Shown here: in pieces, positions 22,893-32,309 of the stretch
Numbering within the stretch: the first letter of the stretch is position 1
How the letters are laid out: every line of letters starts with the position of its first letter
From: Actinobacteria bacterium IMCC26077
GTDB taxonomy: Bacteria > Actinomycetota > Actinomycetes > Nanopelagicales > Nanopelagicaceae
Assembly: GCA_002284915.1 (NCBI GenBank)
Contig: CP015606.1
Span: 558,001 to 622,000, forward strand
DNA: 64,000 nt
Direction: 5' to 3'
Made by a program: the position numbers and the translations under genes
Notes under the pieces: generated by a model
The model's input: only the letters and a program-made list of their open reading frames with translations
Databases searched by the model: none
What the model was told of the DNA's origin: nothing

Positions 22893-23665
22893 TGGGACAG
22901 AAGATCAATCCACATGGTTTCCGTCTAGGCGTAACCACTGAATTCAAGTCTCGTTGGTATACCGACAAGCTTTACAAAGATTATGTAAAGGAAGATATCG
23001 CTATTCGCCGAATGCTCGATAAGGGCATGGAGCGCGCTGGTATCTCTCGCGTGGAGATCGAGCGCACTCGCGAGCGAGTACGTATCGATATCTACACTGC
23101 CCGACCAGGAATCGTCATCGGCCGTCGTGGTGCAGAGGCTGACCGCCTTCGCCAAGATCTTGAGAAGCTCACTGGCAAGCAAGTCCAGCTCAATATTCTT
23201 GAGGTAAAGAGCCCTGAGACTGATGCGCAACTAGTTGCACAAGGCGTTGCTGAGCAGCTTGCTAGCCGCGTCTCGTTCCGACGTGCGATGCGTAAGTCGA
23301 TGCAAACTGCGCTCAAGTCTGGTGCAAAGGGCATTCGTGTCCAGTGCAACGGTCGACTTGGTGGCGCTGAAATGTCGCGTTCCGAGTTCTATCGTGAAGG
23401 TCGCGTTCCGCTACACACTCTTCGCGCTGATATTGACTATGGCTTCTACGAGGCAAAGACAACTTTCGGCCGAATCGGCGTGAAGGTATGGATCTACAAG
23501 GGCGACATCGTTGAATCTCGCTCCGAGCGTGAAGCAGCAGCTCTCGCTGGTGCCACCACTCGAAGCCACCGTCGTGCAACAGCGAACTCTGCTCCTGTAG
23601 CAACATTGGGCGCACTTGCCAATGAGGCTGCCGGAAGCGGCGCAAGCGAAGGAGGGCAGGCCTAA
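22892..23665 (+). CDS. rpsC: Small ribosomal subunit protein uS3
   Basis: S3 lies at the mRNA entry tunnel and has helicase activity with S4/S5. The 257-residue protein starts [14 protein letters not shown], has the KH domain ([22 protein letters not shown] split near residues 74-95) and [17 protein letters not shown] in the C-domain. The last 40 residues are an Ala/Gly/Ser-rich low-complexity tail, a feature common in actinobacteria. Both ends overlap neighbours by one base, implying tight coupling. Confidence 0.97.
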   Translation: MGQKINPHGFRLGVTTEFKSRWYTDKLYKDYVKEDIAIRRMLDKGMERAGISRVEIERTRERVRIDIYTARPGIVIGRRGAEADRLRQDLEKLTGKQVQLNILEVKSPETDAQLVAQGVAEQLASRVSFRRAMRKSMQTALKSGAKGIRVQCNGRLGGAEMSRSEFYREGRVPLHTLRADIDYGFYEAKTTFGRIGVKVWIYKGDIVESRSEREAAALAGATTRSHRRATANSAPVATLGALANEAAGSGASEGGQA

Positions 23666-24078
23666 TGTTGGTGCCTCGCAAAGTTAAATTCCGCAAGCCG
23701 CATCACCCATCGCGCTCTGGCGCATCAAAGGGTGGCACCACAGTCAACTTCGGTGACTTTGGTATCCAAGCGCTTGCACCTGCATACGTCACCAACCGCC
23801 AAATCGAAGCGGCACGTATCGCGATGACTCGATATGTGAAGCGTGGCGGAAAAGTCTGGATCAACATCTACCCAGATATTCCTTTGACCAAGAAGCCAGC
23901 GGAAACTCGTATGGGTTCGGGTAAGGGTTCACCTGAGTGGTGGATTGCAAACGTTAAGCCAGGTCGCGTCATGTTCGAGATCTCTGGCGTTACTGAAGAG
24001 ATTGCAACACAAGCGATGACTCGTGCGATGCACAAGTTGCCGATGAAGTGTCGCATCGTTCGACGTGAGGAGGCGTAA
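23665..24078 (+). CDS. rplP: Large ribosomal subunit protein uL16
   Basis: L16 organises the A-site of the 50S subunit and is late-assembling. The 137-residue protein starts [17 protein letters not shown] and carries [19 protein letters not shown] and [19 protein letters not shown], which includes the arginine that some bacteria hydroxylate. The ATG overlaps the rpsC stop. Only two bases separate it from rpmC. Confidence 0.97.
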   Translation: MLVPRKVKFRKPHHPSRSGASKGGTTVNFGDFGIQALAPAYVTNRQIEAARIAMTRYVKRGGKVWINIYPDIPLTKKPAETRMGSGKGSPEWWIANVKPGRVMFEISGVTEEIATQAMTRAMHKLPMKCRIVRREEA

Positions 24079-24080
24079 GA

Positions 24081-24296
24081 ATGGCTAATCCAAAGATCGA
24101 TGAACTTCGCGCTCTCTCCGTTGATGAGCTCGAGACGAAACTACGCGAAAGCAAGGAAGAGCTTTTCAACCTTCGCTTCCAAGCAGCGACTGGCCAACTC
24201 GAGAGCCACGGCCGTCTCTCTGCTGTTCGCAAGGAGATCGCCCAGATCTACACAATCATTCGTGAACGCGAACTAGGTATTGGAGGTGCTGCATGA
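24081..24296 (+). CDS. rpmC: Large ribosomal subunit protein uL29
   Basis: L29 is a small two-helix protein at the tunnel exit near L23. The 71-residue protein has the family pattern [29 protein letters not shown] at its N-terminal half with the conserved [13 protein letters not shown]. The stop overlaps the rpsQ start (ATGA at 24293). A GAGGAGG ribosome-binding sequence lies inside the end of rplP. Confidence 0.95.
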   Translation: MANPKIDELRALSVDELETKLRESKEELFNLRFQAATGQLESHGRLSAVRKEIAQIYTIIRERELGIGGAA

Positions 24297-24562
24297 CGAA
24301 CAACACGCAAGCTCGCGGTTTCCGCAAGACTCGTGAAGGAATCGTCACGAGCGACAAGATGGATAAGACCGTCACTGTCCTCGTTGAAGATCGCGTCAAG
24401 CACGCCCTTTACGGAAAAGTTATGAGCCGTGCCAACAAGTTGAAGGCGCACGACGAGACCAACCAATGCGGCGTAGGTGATCGCGTTCTCATCGCTGAGA
24501 CTCGACCACTCTCTGCCACAAAGCGCTGGCGCGTAGTGCAAATTCTCGAAAAAGCGAAGTAA
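24293..24562 (+). CDS. rpsQ: Small ribosomal subunit protein uS17
   Basis: S17 is a primary 16S rRNA-binding protein with an OB fold. The 89-residue protein contains [20 protein letters not shown] and the conserved [22 protein letters not shown] segment. The short N-terminal [12 protein letters not shown] extension is usual in actinobacteria. ATG 24293 overlaps the rpmC stop by four bases. Confidence 0.96.
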   Translation: MTNNTQARGFRKTREGIVTSDKMDKTVTVLVEDRVKHALYGKVMSRANKLKAHDETNQCGVGDRVLIAETRPLSATKRWRVVQILEKAK

Positions 24563-24576
24563 CAGGAGAGATAGCC

Positions 24577-24945
24577 ATGATCCAACAAGAGTCGCGACTT
24601 CGCGTCGCCGACAACACTGGTGCCAAGGAGCTCCTCTGCATTCGCGTGCTTGGCGGTACCGGACGTCGCTATGCCGGAATCGGCGACATCATCGTCTGCT
24701 CGGTCAAGGATGCAATTCCTGGTGGCCAGGTAAAAAAGGGTGAAGTCGTAAAGGCAGTCATCGTTCGCACCACCAAAGAGAACCGTCGCGCAGATGGTTC
24801 CTATATTCGTTTTGATGAGAATGCTGCCGTCATCTTGAAGACAGATGGCGAACCACGTGGCACTCGCATCTTCGGTCCAGTCGCTCGTGAGCTTCGTGAT
24901 AAGAAGTTTATGAAGATCATCTCTCTCGCACCGGAGGTGTTGTAA
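24577..24945 (+). CDS. rplN: Large ribosomal subunit protein uL14
   Basis: L14 forms an inter-subunit bridge. The 122-residue protein starts [18 protein letters not shown] and has the motif [15 protein letters not shown] and the C-terminal [12 protein letters not shown], as expected. It opens the spc-type gene order here, 14 bases after rpsQ with an AGGAGAG ribosome-binding sequence. There is no sign of a separate promoter between the S10 and spc genes. Confidence 0.98.
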   Translation: MIQQESRLRVADNTGAKELLCIRVLGGTGRRYAGIGDIIVCSVKDAIPGGQVKKGEVVKAVIVRTTKENRRADGSYIRFDENAAVILKTDGEPRGTRIFGPVARELRDKKFMKIISLAPEVL

Positions 24946-24948
24946 ACC

Positions 24949-25269
24949 ATGGCGAAGATTCGTAAAGGCGACACCGTCCAGGTGATTGCCGGCAAAGATA
25001 AGGGCGTCAAGGGCACCGTAATTCAGGTCATTCGTGACAAGGATCGCGTAGTCGTTGAAGGCGTCAACCGAGTTCTCAAGCACACCAAGGTCGATACAAC
25101 CGAGCGTGGCGTGAAGACCGGCGGCATCATCACTACCGAAGCCTCGATTCACATCTCGAATGTCATGATCATTGATGACGACGGCAAGGCAACTCGCCTT
25201 GGCGCTCGTAAAGATGAGAAGGGCAAGAATGTTCGGATCTCTCGCCGTAGCGGAAAGGACATCAAATGA
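24949..25269 (+). CDS. rplX: Large ribosomal subunit protein uL24
   Basis: L24 initiates 50S assembly. The 106-residue protein has an N-terminal KOW motif, [21 protein letters not shown], and the basic loop [11 protein letters not shown]. The start ATG 24949 comes three bases after the rplN stop, with GGAGG inside the end of rplN. It overlaps rplE by four bases (ATGA). Length is typical. Confidence 0.97.
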   Translation: MAKIRKGDTVQVIAGKDKGVKGTVIQVIRDKDRVVVEGVNRVLKHTKVDTTERGVKTGGIITTEASIHISNVMIIDDDGKATRLGARKDEKGKNVRISRRSGKDIK

Positions 25270-25823
25270 GCACAGCAACGCAAGCCCGCTTAAAGGCGCG
25301 CTACCGCTCTGAAATCGTCCCAGCGATGCAGAAGGAATTTAACTATTCCAATGTGATGCAGGTTCCTACGCTCGTGAAGATCGTGGTCAACATGGGAGTT
25401 GGCGAGGCAGCTCGTGATTCGAAGTTAATTGAAGGCGCGATTCGCGACCTTGCAGCAATCACTGGACAACGTCCACAGGTGACTCGCTCCAAGAAGTCGA
25501 TTGCGCAATTTAAGCTTCGCGAGAATATGCCAATCGGCGCCCACACCACTCTCCGTGGTGACCGGATGTGGGAGTTCTGCGATCGCCTACTCTCCATCTC
25601 ATTGCCTCGTATCCGTGACTTCCGCGGACTCTCACCAAAGCAATTCGATGGCAATGGCAATTACACCTTTGGCCTTACTGAGCAGGTCGTCTTCCCTGAG
25701 ATCGAACAGGACAAGATCGACCGTACGCGCGGTATGGACATCACCGTCGTAACCACCGCAAAGAACGATGTGGAAGGACGTGCACTTCTGAAGATGCTCG
25801 GCTTCCCATTCAAGGAGAACTAA
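25266..25823 (+). CDS. rplE: Large ribosomal subunit protein uL5
   Basis: L5 binds 5S rRNA and contacts P-site tRNA. The 185-residue protein has [14 protein letters not shown], the [18 protein letters not shown] segment and the C-terminal [31 protein letters not shown] 25266 overlaps rplX. A five-base gap leads to the zinc-type S14 gene. Confidence 0.98.
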   Translation: MSTATQARLKARYRSEIVPAMQKEFNYSNVMQVPTLVKIVVNMGVGEAARDSKLIEGAIRDLAAITGQRPQVTRSKKSIAQFKLRENMPIGAHTTLRGDRMWEFCDRLLSISLPRIRDFRGLSPKQFDGNGNYTFGLTEQVVFPEIEQDKIDRTRGMDITVVTTAKNDVEGRALLKMLGFPFKEN

Positions 25824-25828
25824 GAGAT

Positions 25829-26014
25829 ATGGCAAAGACATCGTTAAAGATCAAGGCGAGCCGTAAGCCTAAGTTCAAGGTTCGGGGTTACACCCGCTGC
25901 CAGCGTTGTGGTCGTGCCCGCGCTGTCTATCAAAAGTTTGGCATTTGCCGCGTCTGTTTCCGTGAAATGGCGCACCGCGGTGAACTTCCAGGTATCACAA
26001 AAGCAAGTTGGTAA
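25829..26014 (+). CDS. rpsZ: Small ribosomal subunit protein uS14, zinc type
   Basis: This 61-residue form of S14 keeps the zinc ribbon: Cys24, Cys27, Cys40 and Cys43 in [20 protein letters not shown]. The zinc-type gene inside the spc cluster is the actinobacterial and Gram-positive norm. Some relatives carry a second zinc-free copy elsewhere for zinc starvation; none is present in this window. A 71-base gap with a hairpin follows. Confidence 0.97.
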   Translation: MAKTSLKIKASRKPKFKVRGYTRCQRCGRARAVYQKFGICRVCFREMAHRGELPGITKASW

Positions 26015-26024
26015 CTAACTACGG

Positions 26025-26054
26025 GGTAGGTCGCTGGAACTCGCCAGTGATACC
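26025..26054 (+). promoter_or_regulatory. Hairpin before rpsH
   Basis: TCGCTGG (26031-26037) pairs with CCAGTGA (26044-26050, one G-T pair) around AACTCG, and GGTA (26025-26028) pairs with TACC (26051-26054), leaving GG bulged on one side. It occupies the only sizeable gap (71 bases) between rpsJ and secY and sits just before the gene for S8, which is a translational repressor of spc genes in enterobacteria. An S8 site is only a suggestion. Confidence 0.4.
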
Positions 26055-26085
26055 GCTTCGAGAAAGGTTCTAGGTAGAGCCACTT

Positions 26086-26490
26086 ATGACAATGACGGAT
26101 CCGATTGCAGATATGTTGACGCGTATCCGCAACGCCAATACTGCTCATCACGAGAGTGTGACGATGCCATCTTCCACCGTGAAGTCGCGTATCGCCGCAA
26201 TCTTGCAGCAGGAGGGTTACATCGCCTCGTACAAGGTTGATCAAAACCCGTTTGGCGTTGGCAAGACGCTCACTATCACTCTTAAATATGGTCCTAACCG
26301 CGAGCGCTCCATCGCTGGAGTACGTCGGGTAAGCAAGCCAGGTCTTCGTGTTTATGCGAAGTCCACTGCGCTACCTCGCGTACTCGGTGGCCTCGGCGTT
26401 GCCATCATTTCCACCTCATCCGGATTGCTTACTGATAAGCAAGCGGGCAAGCAAGGAGTAGGCGGAGAAGTTCTCGCCTACGTATGGTGA
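26086..26490 (+). CDS. rpsH: Small ribosomal subunit protein uS8
   Basis: S8 organises the central domain of 16S rRNA and represses spc translation in E. coli. The 134-residue protein begins [18 protein letters not shown] and ends with the RNA-binding motif [11 protein letters not shown], preceded by [15 protein letters not shown] second ATG two codons later gives the more common MTDPIADM start, and the ribosome-binding site does not decide between them. It is six bases from rplF. Confidence 0.97.
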   Translation: MTMTDPIADMLTRIRNANTAHHESVTMPSSTVKSRIAAILQQEGYIASYKVDQNPFGVGKTLTITLKYGPNRERSIAGVRRVSKPGLRVYAKSTALPRVLGGLGVAIISTSSGLLTDKQAGKQGVGGEVLAYVW

Positions 26491-26496
26491 TCTGAC

Positions 26497-27039
26497 ATGT
26501 CACGTATCGGTAAAAAGCCAATCGAGCTCCCTAAGGGAGTCGAAGTAACGCTCAACGGACAAGAAGTTTCCGTCAAGGGCCCAAAGGGTTCACTCTCGTT
26601 GACGATTGCAGAGCCAATCACCATTGCGAAAGAGGGCGAGAACACACTCGTACTCTCACGACCAGATGATGAGCGAAATAGTCGCTCACTTCACGGCCTA
26701 TCCCGCACGCTCGTTGCAAACATGATTGAGGGCGTAACCAAGGGTTATGAGAAGAAGTTGGAATTGGTCGGCGTCGGTTACCGTGTCGCAGCGAAGGGCA
26801 AGGATCTCGAGTTTGCGCTCGGATTTAGCCATCCAGTCCACGTTCCAGCCCCAGAGGGAATCTCTTTTGCCGTCGAGAACCCGACAAATTTCTCCGTTCA
26901 AGGTATCGACAAGCAACTTGTTGGAGAGGTCGCTGCGAATATTCGCAAGATCCGCAAGCCTGAACCATATAAAGGTAAAGGTGTTCGCTATGCCGACGAG
27001 AAGGTTCGCCGCAAGCAAGGAAAGGCAGGTAAGAAGTAA
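26497..27039 (+). CDS. rplF: Large ribosomal subunit protein uL6
   Basis: L6 lies near the sarcin-ricin loop. The 180-residue protein has two homologous domains; the second carries [28 protein letters not shown] and the C-terminal signature [26 protein letters not shown] in segments. Start ATG 26497. The stop shares one base with the rplR start. Confidence 0.97.
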   Translation: MSRIGKKPIELPKGVEVTLNGQEVSVKGPKGSLSLTIAEPITIAKEGENTLVLSRPDDERNSRSLHGLSRTLVANMIEGVTKGYEKKLELVGVGYRVAAKGKDLEFALGFSHPVHVPAPEGISFAVENPTNFSVQGIDKQLVGEVAANIRKIRKPEPYKGKGVRYADEKVRRKQGKAGKK

Positions 27040-27422
27040 TGTCGCAACAAGTTAGCGTCAAGGTCCGCAAGGGATCTGCACAAGTTGCGCGCAAGCGCCG
27101 CCATTTCCGAGTTCGCAAGAAGGTAGTCGGAACCGCTGCCCGTCCTCGCCTCGTCGTCACTCGTTCTGCTCGCCACATCGTGGCGCAGATCGTTGATGAT
27201 TCTGCGAGCAAGACTTTGGCATCAGCCTCAACAATGGAAGCTGATATTCGAAATCAGAACGAAGATAAGACTCGCAAGGCTCGCCAGGTTGGCGCACTCG
27301 TTGCGCAACGTGCCAAGAGCGCAGGCATCACCAGCGTGGTCTTCGATCGTTCGGGAAATAAGTTTCATGGTCGAGTTGCTGCTCTCGCCGAGGGTGCACG
27401 CGAGAATGGATTGGACTTCTAA
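27039..27422 (+). CDS. rplR: Large ribosomal subunit protein uL18
   Basis: L18 carries 5S rRNA into the 50S subunit with L5. The 127-residue protein has a basic N-terminus ([21 protein letters not shown] in two runs), [12 protein letters not shown] and the C-terminal [26 protein letters not shown]. It is coupled on both sides by single-base stop/start overlaps with rplF and rpsE. Confidence 0.97.
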   Translation: MSQQVSVKVRKGSAQVARKRRHFRVRKKVVGTAARPRLVVTRSARHIVAQIVDDSASKTLASASTMEADIRNQNEDKTRKARQVGALVAQRAKSAGITSVVFDRSGNKFHGRVAALAEGARENGLDF

Positions 27423-28051
27423 TGGCTGCTGAAAAAGTAACTGATCGCAACGAGAAGGGCGCACGCGAACGCGGTGGCCGTGATCGTGGTGGCCGCGAAG
27501 GTGGCCGTGATGGCGCTGAGAAGAGCCAATATATGGAGCGCGTGGTCTTCATCAATCGCGTATCCAAGGTGGTTAAGGGTGGTCGTCGATTCTCGTTCAC
27601 CGCACTCGTCGTAGTAGGCGATGGCAAGGGAACTGTAGGCGTCGGATATGGCAAGGCAAAAGAAGTTCCGGCAGCGATTGCAAAGGCCGTCGAAGAGGCG
27701 AAGAAGAGCTTCTTCAAAGTCTCAATGATCCAGGCAACTATTCCTCATCCAGTGCAAGGCGAAGCTGCCGCTGGCGTCGTACTACTCCGTCCAGCTAGCC
27801 CTGGAACCGGAGTTATTGCTGGCGGACCAGTCCGTGCAGTCCTCGAGTGCGCTGGCATCCATGATGTTTTGAGTAAGTCGCTCGGCTCCAGCAATGCGAT
27901 CAACATGGTCCACGCCACTGTTGCCGCGCTGAAGCAACTCGAGCATCCATCGGCGATTGCTGCTCGTCGCGGTCTTCCATTAGAGAAGGTCGCACCAGCT
28001 GCTCTTCGACGTGCAATGAACGCTACAGCTCACACATCGGTAGGTGCCTAA
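27422..28051 (+). CDS. rpsE: Small ribosomal subunit protein uS5
   Basis: S5 works with S4 in decoding accuracy and mRNA unwinding. The 209-residue protein has an N-terminal extension of about 40 residues rich in Arg-Gly repeats ([15 protein letters not shown]) ahead of the standard double-stranded RNA-binding domain, [21 protein letters not shown]. The [21 protein letters not shown] helix and the C-terminal domain follow. The Arg-Gly extension is common in actinobacteria and is probably disordered. Confidence 0.97.
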   Translation: MAAEKVTDRNEKGARERGGRDRGGREGGRDGAEKSQYMERVVFINRVSKVVKGGRRFSFTALVVVGDGKGTVGVGYGKAKEVPAAIAKAVEEAKKSFFKVSMIQATIPHPVQGEAAAGVVLLRPASPGTGVIAGGPVRAVLECAGIHDVLSKSLGSSNAINMVHATVAALKQLEHPSAIAARRGLPLEKVAPAALRRAMNATAHTSVGA

Positions 28052-28233
28052 TGGGTCGTCTAAAAGTAACTCAGCTCCGCTCAAAAGTTGGCGGGCGCCC
28101 TGAGCAACGCGAAACTCTCCGTTCCCTTGGCCTTAAGCGAATTGGCGATGTCGTTGTAAAGGAAGATCGCCCAGAGATCCGTGGCATGGTGCACGCAGTG
28201 CGCCATCTCATTCGCGTTGAGGAGGTCGAGTAG
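28051..28233 (+). CDS. rpmD: Large ribosomal subunit protein uL30
   Basis: This 60-residue protein has the L30 ferredoxin-like fold: [30 protein letters not shown] with the conserved Arg/Gly spacing, then [12 protein letters not shown]-like [14 protein letters not shown]. It overlaps rpsE by one base and is two bases from rplO. The short bacterial form is normal. Confidence 0.96.
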   Translation: MGRLKVTQLRSKVGGRPEQRETLRSLGLKRIGDVVVKEDRPEIRGMVHAVRHLIRVEEVE

Positions 28234-28235
28234 TC

Positions 28236-28676
28236 ATGACATTAAAGATGCATCATCTTCGTCCAGCACCAGGTGCTAAGAAGGCGAAGACTCGTAAGGG
28301 TCGCGGTGAGGCCTCGAAGGGTAAGACCTCAGGTCGTGGCGGCAAAGGTACGCACGCTCGAAACACTGTTCGCGCAGGGTTCGAGGGTGGACAGATGCCA
28401 CTACATATGCGCCTTCCTAAGCTTCGCGGTTTCAAGAACCCAGAGCGGGTCGAGTATCAAGCAGTCAATGTTGCGACGCTTAATGCGCTCTTTCCTAAGG
28501 GTGGCACCGTCGGCGTCAATGAGATTGTCGCTGCTGGCGCAGCTCGAAAGGGTCTACCAATCAAGATTCTTGGTAATGGCGAGATCTCAGTAGCGCTCAC
28601 AATTACTGCACACGCGTTTTCAACGAGCGCACAAGAGAAAATCACTGCCGCTGGCGGAAAGACCAACGCTCTCTAA
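28236..28676 (+). CDS. rplO: Large ribosomal subunit protein uL15
   Basis: L15 is a late-assembling 50S protein with a glycine-rich basic N-terminus. The 146-residue protein has [39 protein letters not shown] and [15 protein letters not shown], all in the expected order, and the C-terminal KITAAGG. An alternative ATG three codons later exists. The 27-base gap to secY contains GGGGAGAG. Confidence 0.97.
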   Translation: MTLKMHHLRPAPGAKKAKTRKGRGEASKGKTSGRGGKGTHARNTVRAGFEGGQMPLHMRLPKLRGFKNPERVEYQAVNVATLNALFPKGGTVGVNEIVAAGAARKGLPIKILGNGEISVALTITAHAFSTSAQEKITAAGGKTNAL

Positions 28677-28703
28677 ATTAGAGAGTGATTGAGGGGAGAG
28701 AAA

Positions 28704-29999
28704 ATGCTTGCTGCATTCGGTAAGGCGTTTAAGACGCCAGATCTTCGTCGCAAAATTTTCTTCACGCTCTCGATCATGGCGCTCTTCCGTTTCGGCTCCG
28801 TTATTCCAACTCCTGGCGTCTCGTATCAGAATGTCCAAAAGTGTTTAGCTCAAGTTGAAACTGGCGGGCTTTTCGGTCTGATTAACCTCTTCAGCGGTGG
28901 CGCGTTGCTTCAACTCAGCGTTTTCGCGCTCGGCATCATGCCGTACATCACCGCATCGATCATTGTTCAGCTTTTGACCGTGGTTATCCCGCGCTTTGAA
29001 GCGTTGAAGAAAGAGGGACAATCGGGAACTGCGAAATTAACGCAGTACACCCGATATCTCACAATCGGCCTTGCGATCTTGCAATCTTCAGGACTTGTTG
29101 CGGTAGCGCGGACACCTGGGCGACTTTTCAGCGGATGTAACGAAGCAATCATCCCTGATACCTCATGGTCACGAATCATCACCATGGTGGTTGTGATGAC
29201 CGCTGGAACTTCGGTCGTGATGTGGCTTGGCGAGTTAATCACTGATCGTGGCGTCGGCAACGGAATGTCCATTCTGATCTTCACCTCAATTGCTGCCGGT
29301 TTCCCTGGACAACTCTGGAGCATCCGCCTCTCCAAGGGTCTCTTCACCTTCCTCTTCGTATTAGCGATTGGCTTCCTGATTGTGGCAGCGGTCGTATTCG
29401 TCGAACAGGCCCAGCGACGTATCCCTGTGCAGTACGCCAAGCGTCAAGTGGGTAGCCGCTCCTATGGCGGCGCCAGCACGTATATTCCGATCAAGGTCAA
29501 CCAAGCTGGCGTTATTCCAGTCATCTTCGCATCTTCGTTGCTCTACATTCCATCGCTCGTTGCAAACCTCACCAATAGCAAAGCGGCGTGGGTAGTCTGG
29601 ATCCAATCGAATTTTGTTCGCGGCGATCACCCGATTTACATCGCTGCCTATTTCGCAATGATCATCTTCTTCACCTATTTCTACGTCTCGATTACCTTCA
29701 ATCCTGAAGAAGTCGCTGACAATATGAAGAAGTACGGTGGCTTTATCCCTGGTATTCGTGCGGGACGTCCAACGGCTGAGTATCTCCAATATGTGCTCTC
29801 CCGAATCACCGCGCCGGGTTCGCTCTATCTCGGTCTAGTCTCGATTATCCCCATCATCGCCCTCGTGCTTTTCGGTGCATCTCAGAACTTCCCATTTGGT
29901 GGAACTGCGATTCTTATCGTCGTCGGCGTAGGACTTGATACCGCAAAGCAGATCGAGAGCCAATTGCAGCAGAGGTCTTACGAAGGCTTCTTGCGCTAA
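28704..29999 (+). CDS. secY: Preprotein translocase subunit SecY
   Basis: SecY is the ten-helix protein-conducting channel. The 431-residue sequence has the plug/first-helix region [16 protein letters not shown], the loop [19 protein letters not shown] before helix 7, and the cytoplasmic loop [29 protein letters not shown] that contacts SecA and ribosomes. ATG 28704 has GAGGGGAGAG at good spacing; the in-frame start at 28689 precedes that sequence and is less likely. The stop TAA overlaps the adk start (TAATG). Confidence 0.97.
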   Translation: MLAAFGKAFKTPDLRRKIFFTLSIMALFRFGSVIPTPGVSYQNVQKCLAQVETGGLFGLINLFSGGALLQLSVFALGIMPYITASIIVQLLTVVIPRFEALKKEGQSGTAKLTQYTRYLTIGLAILQSSGLVAVARTPGRLFSGCNEAIIPDTSWSRIITMVVVMTAGTSVVMWLGELITDRGVGNGMSILIFTSIAAGFPGQLWSIRLSKGLFTFLFVLAIGFLIVAAVVFVEQAQRRIPVQYAKRQVGSRSYGGASTYIPIKVNQAGVIPVIFASSLLYIPSLVANLTNSKAAWVVWIQSNFVRGDHPIYIAAYFAMIIFFTYFYVSITFNPEEVADNMKKYGGFIPGIRAGRPTAEYLQYVLSRITAPGSLYLGLVSIIPIIALVLFGASQNFPFGGTAILIVVGVGLDTAKQIESQLQQRSYEGFLR

Positions 30000-30550
30000 T
30001 GCGTCTCGTACTCGTCGGTCCGCCGGGAGCAGGTAAGGGAACTCAAGCGGAGTTCATCTCTGCTCACTTTGCAATTCCCCATATCTCTACCGGAGATATC
30101 TTCCGCGCCAATCTCTCTGCCGGCACTCCGTTAGGGCTTGAGGCAAAGGGATATATGGATAAGGGTGATTTGGTACCTGATTCTTTGACCACTGCCATGG
30201 TTAAAGATCGCCTACAACAAGGTGATGTCGCTAATGGCTTCTTGCTTGATGGCTTTCCTAGAACAACCGGGCAGGCAGAGGCTCTCGATGGAATCCTTCG
30301 TGAGATCAATACTCCGTTAGAGGTAGTTCTTGAGATGCAGGCTGATGAAGATGAGATCGTGGGGCGCCTTCTAGCTCGCGGTCGCTCAGACGATAGCGAA
30401 GAGGTCATCCGACATCGGCTAAAGGTTTACGCAGAACAGACTGCCCCAATCATTTCGTATTACAAGAATTCAGGAATCCTTCGCACGATTAATGGCCTAG
30501 GTTCAGTAGCCGAAGTTACCGAACGTGCAATTTCTGCTTTGAGCCGTTAA
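29999..30550 (+). CDS. adk: Adenylate kinase
   Basis: Adk interconverts AMP + ATP and 2 ADP. The 183-residue enzyme has the P-loop [14 protein letters not shown] near residue 7, the AMP-binding [10 protein letters not shown], and the [13 protein letters not shown] motif. The LID is the short form ([13 protein letters not shown]) without the zinc cysteines, which accounts for the length below 200 residues and is usual in actinobacteria. It is coupled to secY by a one-base overlap, and map follows 23 bases later: the conserved secY-adk-map order. Confidence 0.97.
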   Translation: MRLVLVGPPGAGKGTQAEFISAHFAIPHISTGDIFRANLSAGTPLGLEAKGYMDKGDLVPDSLTTAMVKDRLQQGDVANGFLLDGFPRTTGQAEALDGILREINTPLEVVLEMQADEDEIVGRLLARGRSDDSEEVIRHRLKVYAEQTAPIISYYKNSGILRTINGLGSVAEVTERAISALSR

Positions 30551-30573
30551 TAACTTTAGCGTCTGGATAATCC

Positions 30574-31380
30574 ATGGCAATTGAAATCAAATCCCTTGAT
30601 GAACTCAAGAAGATGCGTAAAGCAGGCGTGCTTGTAGCGCAGACTCTTGAACGGATACGTGAAGTCGTGCGACCTGGATTGATGACCAAAGACCTCGATC
30701 TCATAGCTCATAACTTCATTACAAAAAATGGCGGCACGCCATCATTTCTTGGTTATCACGGATATCCCGCGACCATCTGTACATCAGTAAATAGCCAAGT
30801 AGTTCACGGCATCCCAGGTGAATTAGTTCTTCATGAGGGCGATGTCATCTCGATCGATTGTGGTGCGATAGTGGATGGGTGGCATGGCGATAGCGCGATA
30901 TCACTTGGAGTTGGCCAGATCACTGCTGAAGATCAGAAGATGATCGACGACTGTGAATTTTCGATGTGGGCTGGAATCGCTGCGGCAAAAGTAGGCGGTC
31001 GCCTCACTGATTTAAGTTATGCAATCGAAAAGGCAATCACCGCTCGCGGGAAGTATGGAATCGTTCGAGAGTATGGCGGCCACGGCATTGGCACCGCGAT
31101 GCATCAAGAACCGCACCTGTTGAACTACGGATCTGCTGGGCGTGGTCCGAAGCTCGTTGCCGGTATGGCGTTAGCGGTAGAGCCGATGATCATGCATGGA
31201 TCGGAGAAGGTCCGAGTCGAAAGCGACGAATGGACGGTATCCACCGTCGATGGCTCCCGCGCCGCGCATACCGAACACACCTTCGCCCTCCTGCCCTCAG
31301 GGGAGATATCGGTCCTCACCGCCTTGGATTCTGGGGCGGCCGGCCTTGCCCCCTTCGGGGTAACGCCCGCTGTTTTCTAG
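30574..31380 (+). CDS. map: Methionine aminopeptidase, type I
   Basis: Map removes the initiator methionine from nascent chains. The 268-residue enzyme shows the metal-binding pattern of the pita-bread fold: SIDCGAIVDGWHGDSA with two Asp ligands, GGHGIGTAMHQEPHL with the ligand and catalytic His, AVEPMIMHG with Glu, and the last Glu in TEHTF. There is no N-terminal zinc-finger or SH3-like extension. ATG 30574 follows adk by 23 bases. Ninety-three bases without a clear hairpin separate it from infA. Confidence 0.97.
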   Translation: MAIEIKSLDELKKMRKAGVLVAQTLERIREVVRPGLMTKDLDLIAHNFITKNGGTPSFLGYHGYPATICTSVNSQVVHGIPGELVLHEGDVISIDCGAIVDGWHGDSAISLGVGQITAEDQKMIDDCEFSMWAGIAAAKVGGRLTDLSYAIEKAITARGKYGIVREYGGHGIGTAMHQEPHLLNYGSAGRGPKLVAGMALAVEPMIMHGSEKVRVESDEWTVSTVDGSRAAHTEHTFALLPSGEISVLTALDSGAAGLAPFGVTPAVF

Positions 31381-31473
31381 GGCTGCGTGCAACCCGATTT
31401 CTATAAATCCGCCACCCTGGCCTAGACTTACCCCTCTTGAGTGCATAACGGAATACATGGGAGTAGGTAGGGC

Positions 31474-31695
31474 TTGTCGAAAAAAGATGGTGCCATCGAA
31501 ATCGAGGGCACTGTGGCTGAAGCTCTGCCAAATGCGATGTTTCGAGTTGAACTCACGAATGGGCATAAGGTCCTCGCGCACATCAGCGGAAAGATGCGAC
31601 AGAACTACATTCGCATCCTTCCTGAAGATCGTGTCATCGTGGAGTTAAGTCCATACGACCTCACCAGAGGTCGAATCGTTTATCGGTACAAGTAG
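31474..31695 (+). CDS. infA: Translation initiation factor IF-1
   Basis: IF-1 blocks the A site during initiation. The 73-residue OB-fold protein begins [22 protein letters not shown] and ends [12 protein letters not shown], matching the family closely. The start is TTG 31474 (MSKKDGA) preceded by TAGGTAGG; a rare TTG start on IF-1 is notable because IF-1 influences start-codon selection. An ATG at 31457 is in another frame. rpmJ follows after 16 bases. Confidence 0.95.
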   Translation: MSKKDGAIEIEGTVAEALPNAMFRVELTNGHKVLAHISGKMRQNYIRILPEDRVIVELSPYDLTRGRIVYRYK

Positions 31696-31711
31696 TAACA
31701 AGAGGAGAACT

Positions 31712-31825
31712 ATGAAGGTCAAGCCAAGCGTGAAGAAGATTTGCGACAAGTGCAAAGTCATTCGTCGTAATGGTCGCGTCATGGTGATCTGTGAAAATCT
31801 CCGACACAAGCAACGACAAGGCTAG
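31712..31825 (+). CDS. rpmJ: Large ribosomal subunit protein bL36
   Basis: This 37-residue gene translates as [19 protein letters not shown] followed by [18 protein letters not shown] and a TAG. It is the zinc-binding form, with Cys11, Cys14, Cys27 and His32 as ligands. AGAGGAGAACT precedes ATG 31712. It lies between infA and rpsM, its standard place. Zinc-free paralogues exist in some actinobacteria, but none is seen here. Confidence 0.97.
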   Translation: MKVKPSVKKICDKCKVIRRNGRVMVICENLRHKQRQG

Positions 31826-31852
31826 ATAACTCAATACACACTCGTGGTGAAA

Positions 31853-31914
31853 CTGGATTTCGGTCCAGGCCCTTGGTCCAGAGGCCGAGGAATTCACTGC
31901 GGAGGACCTCTGGA
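31853..31914 (+). promoter_or_regulatory. Structured segment before rpsM
   Basis: Two helices can be drawn in the 106-base gap after rpmJ: CTGGA (31853-31857)/TCCAG (31864-31868), and TCCAGAGG (31877-31884)/CCTCTGGA (31907-31914) enclosing a GAGGAATTC-containing loop. The second ends 17 bases before the rpsM start. The alpha-operon leader upstream of rpsM is an S4 target in enterobacteria. Whether this unrelated-looking sequence does the same is unknown. Confidence 0.4.
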
Positions 31915-31931
31915 ATATCGAAAGGCCAACA

Positions 31932-32309
31932 ATGGCACGTTTAGTTGGTGTGGATCTTCCGCGCGAGAAGCGGGTTGAGATCGCACTCACATATATCTTC
32001 GGAGTGGGGCGTACTCGTTCAATCGAGATGCTCGCCGCTACCGGGATCAACCCCAACACTCGCGTGAAAGATCTCGAAGAGAGCGATCTCATCAAGCTCC
32101 GCGAGTACATCGAGAGCAAGTTCAAGATCGAAGGCGATCTTCGCCGCGAGATTGCATCTGATATTCGCCGCAAGGTTGAGATTCAGTGCTACCAAGGAAT
32201 TCGTCACCGCAAGGGTCTTCCTGTGCGTGGACAACGAACCCACACCAACGCTCGTACTCGCAAGGGTCCACGCGTTGCTATCGCAGGTAAGAAGAAGGTG
32301 ACTAAGTAA
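31932..32309 (+). CDS. rpsM: Small ribosomal subunit protein uS13
   Basis: S13 forms bridges to the 50S subunit and contacts P-site tRNA. The 125-residue protein starts [21 protein letters not shown]-type and has the helix-two-turn-helix [18 protein letters not shown] and the C-terminal signature [19 protein letters not shown]. The tail is basic. The stop shares a base with the rpsK start. Confidence 0.98.
   Translation: MARLVGVDLPREKRVEIALTYIFGVGRTRSIEMLAATGINPNTRVKDLEESDLIKLREYIESKFKIEGDLRREIASDIRRKVEIQCYQGIRHRKGLPVRGQRTHTNARTRKGPRVAIAGKKKVTK

Noticed and set aside
24409-25278. 289-codon open frame on the minus strand over rpsQ-rplN-rplX-rplE
   Set aside because: It lies opposite four well-supported overlapping ribosomal genes, has no ribosome-binding sequence or recognisable domain, and reflects codon bias of the sense strand.
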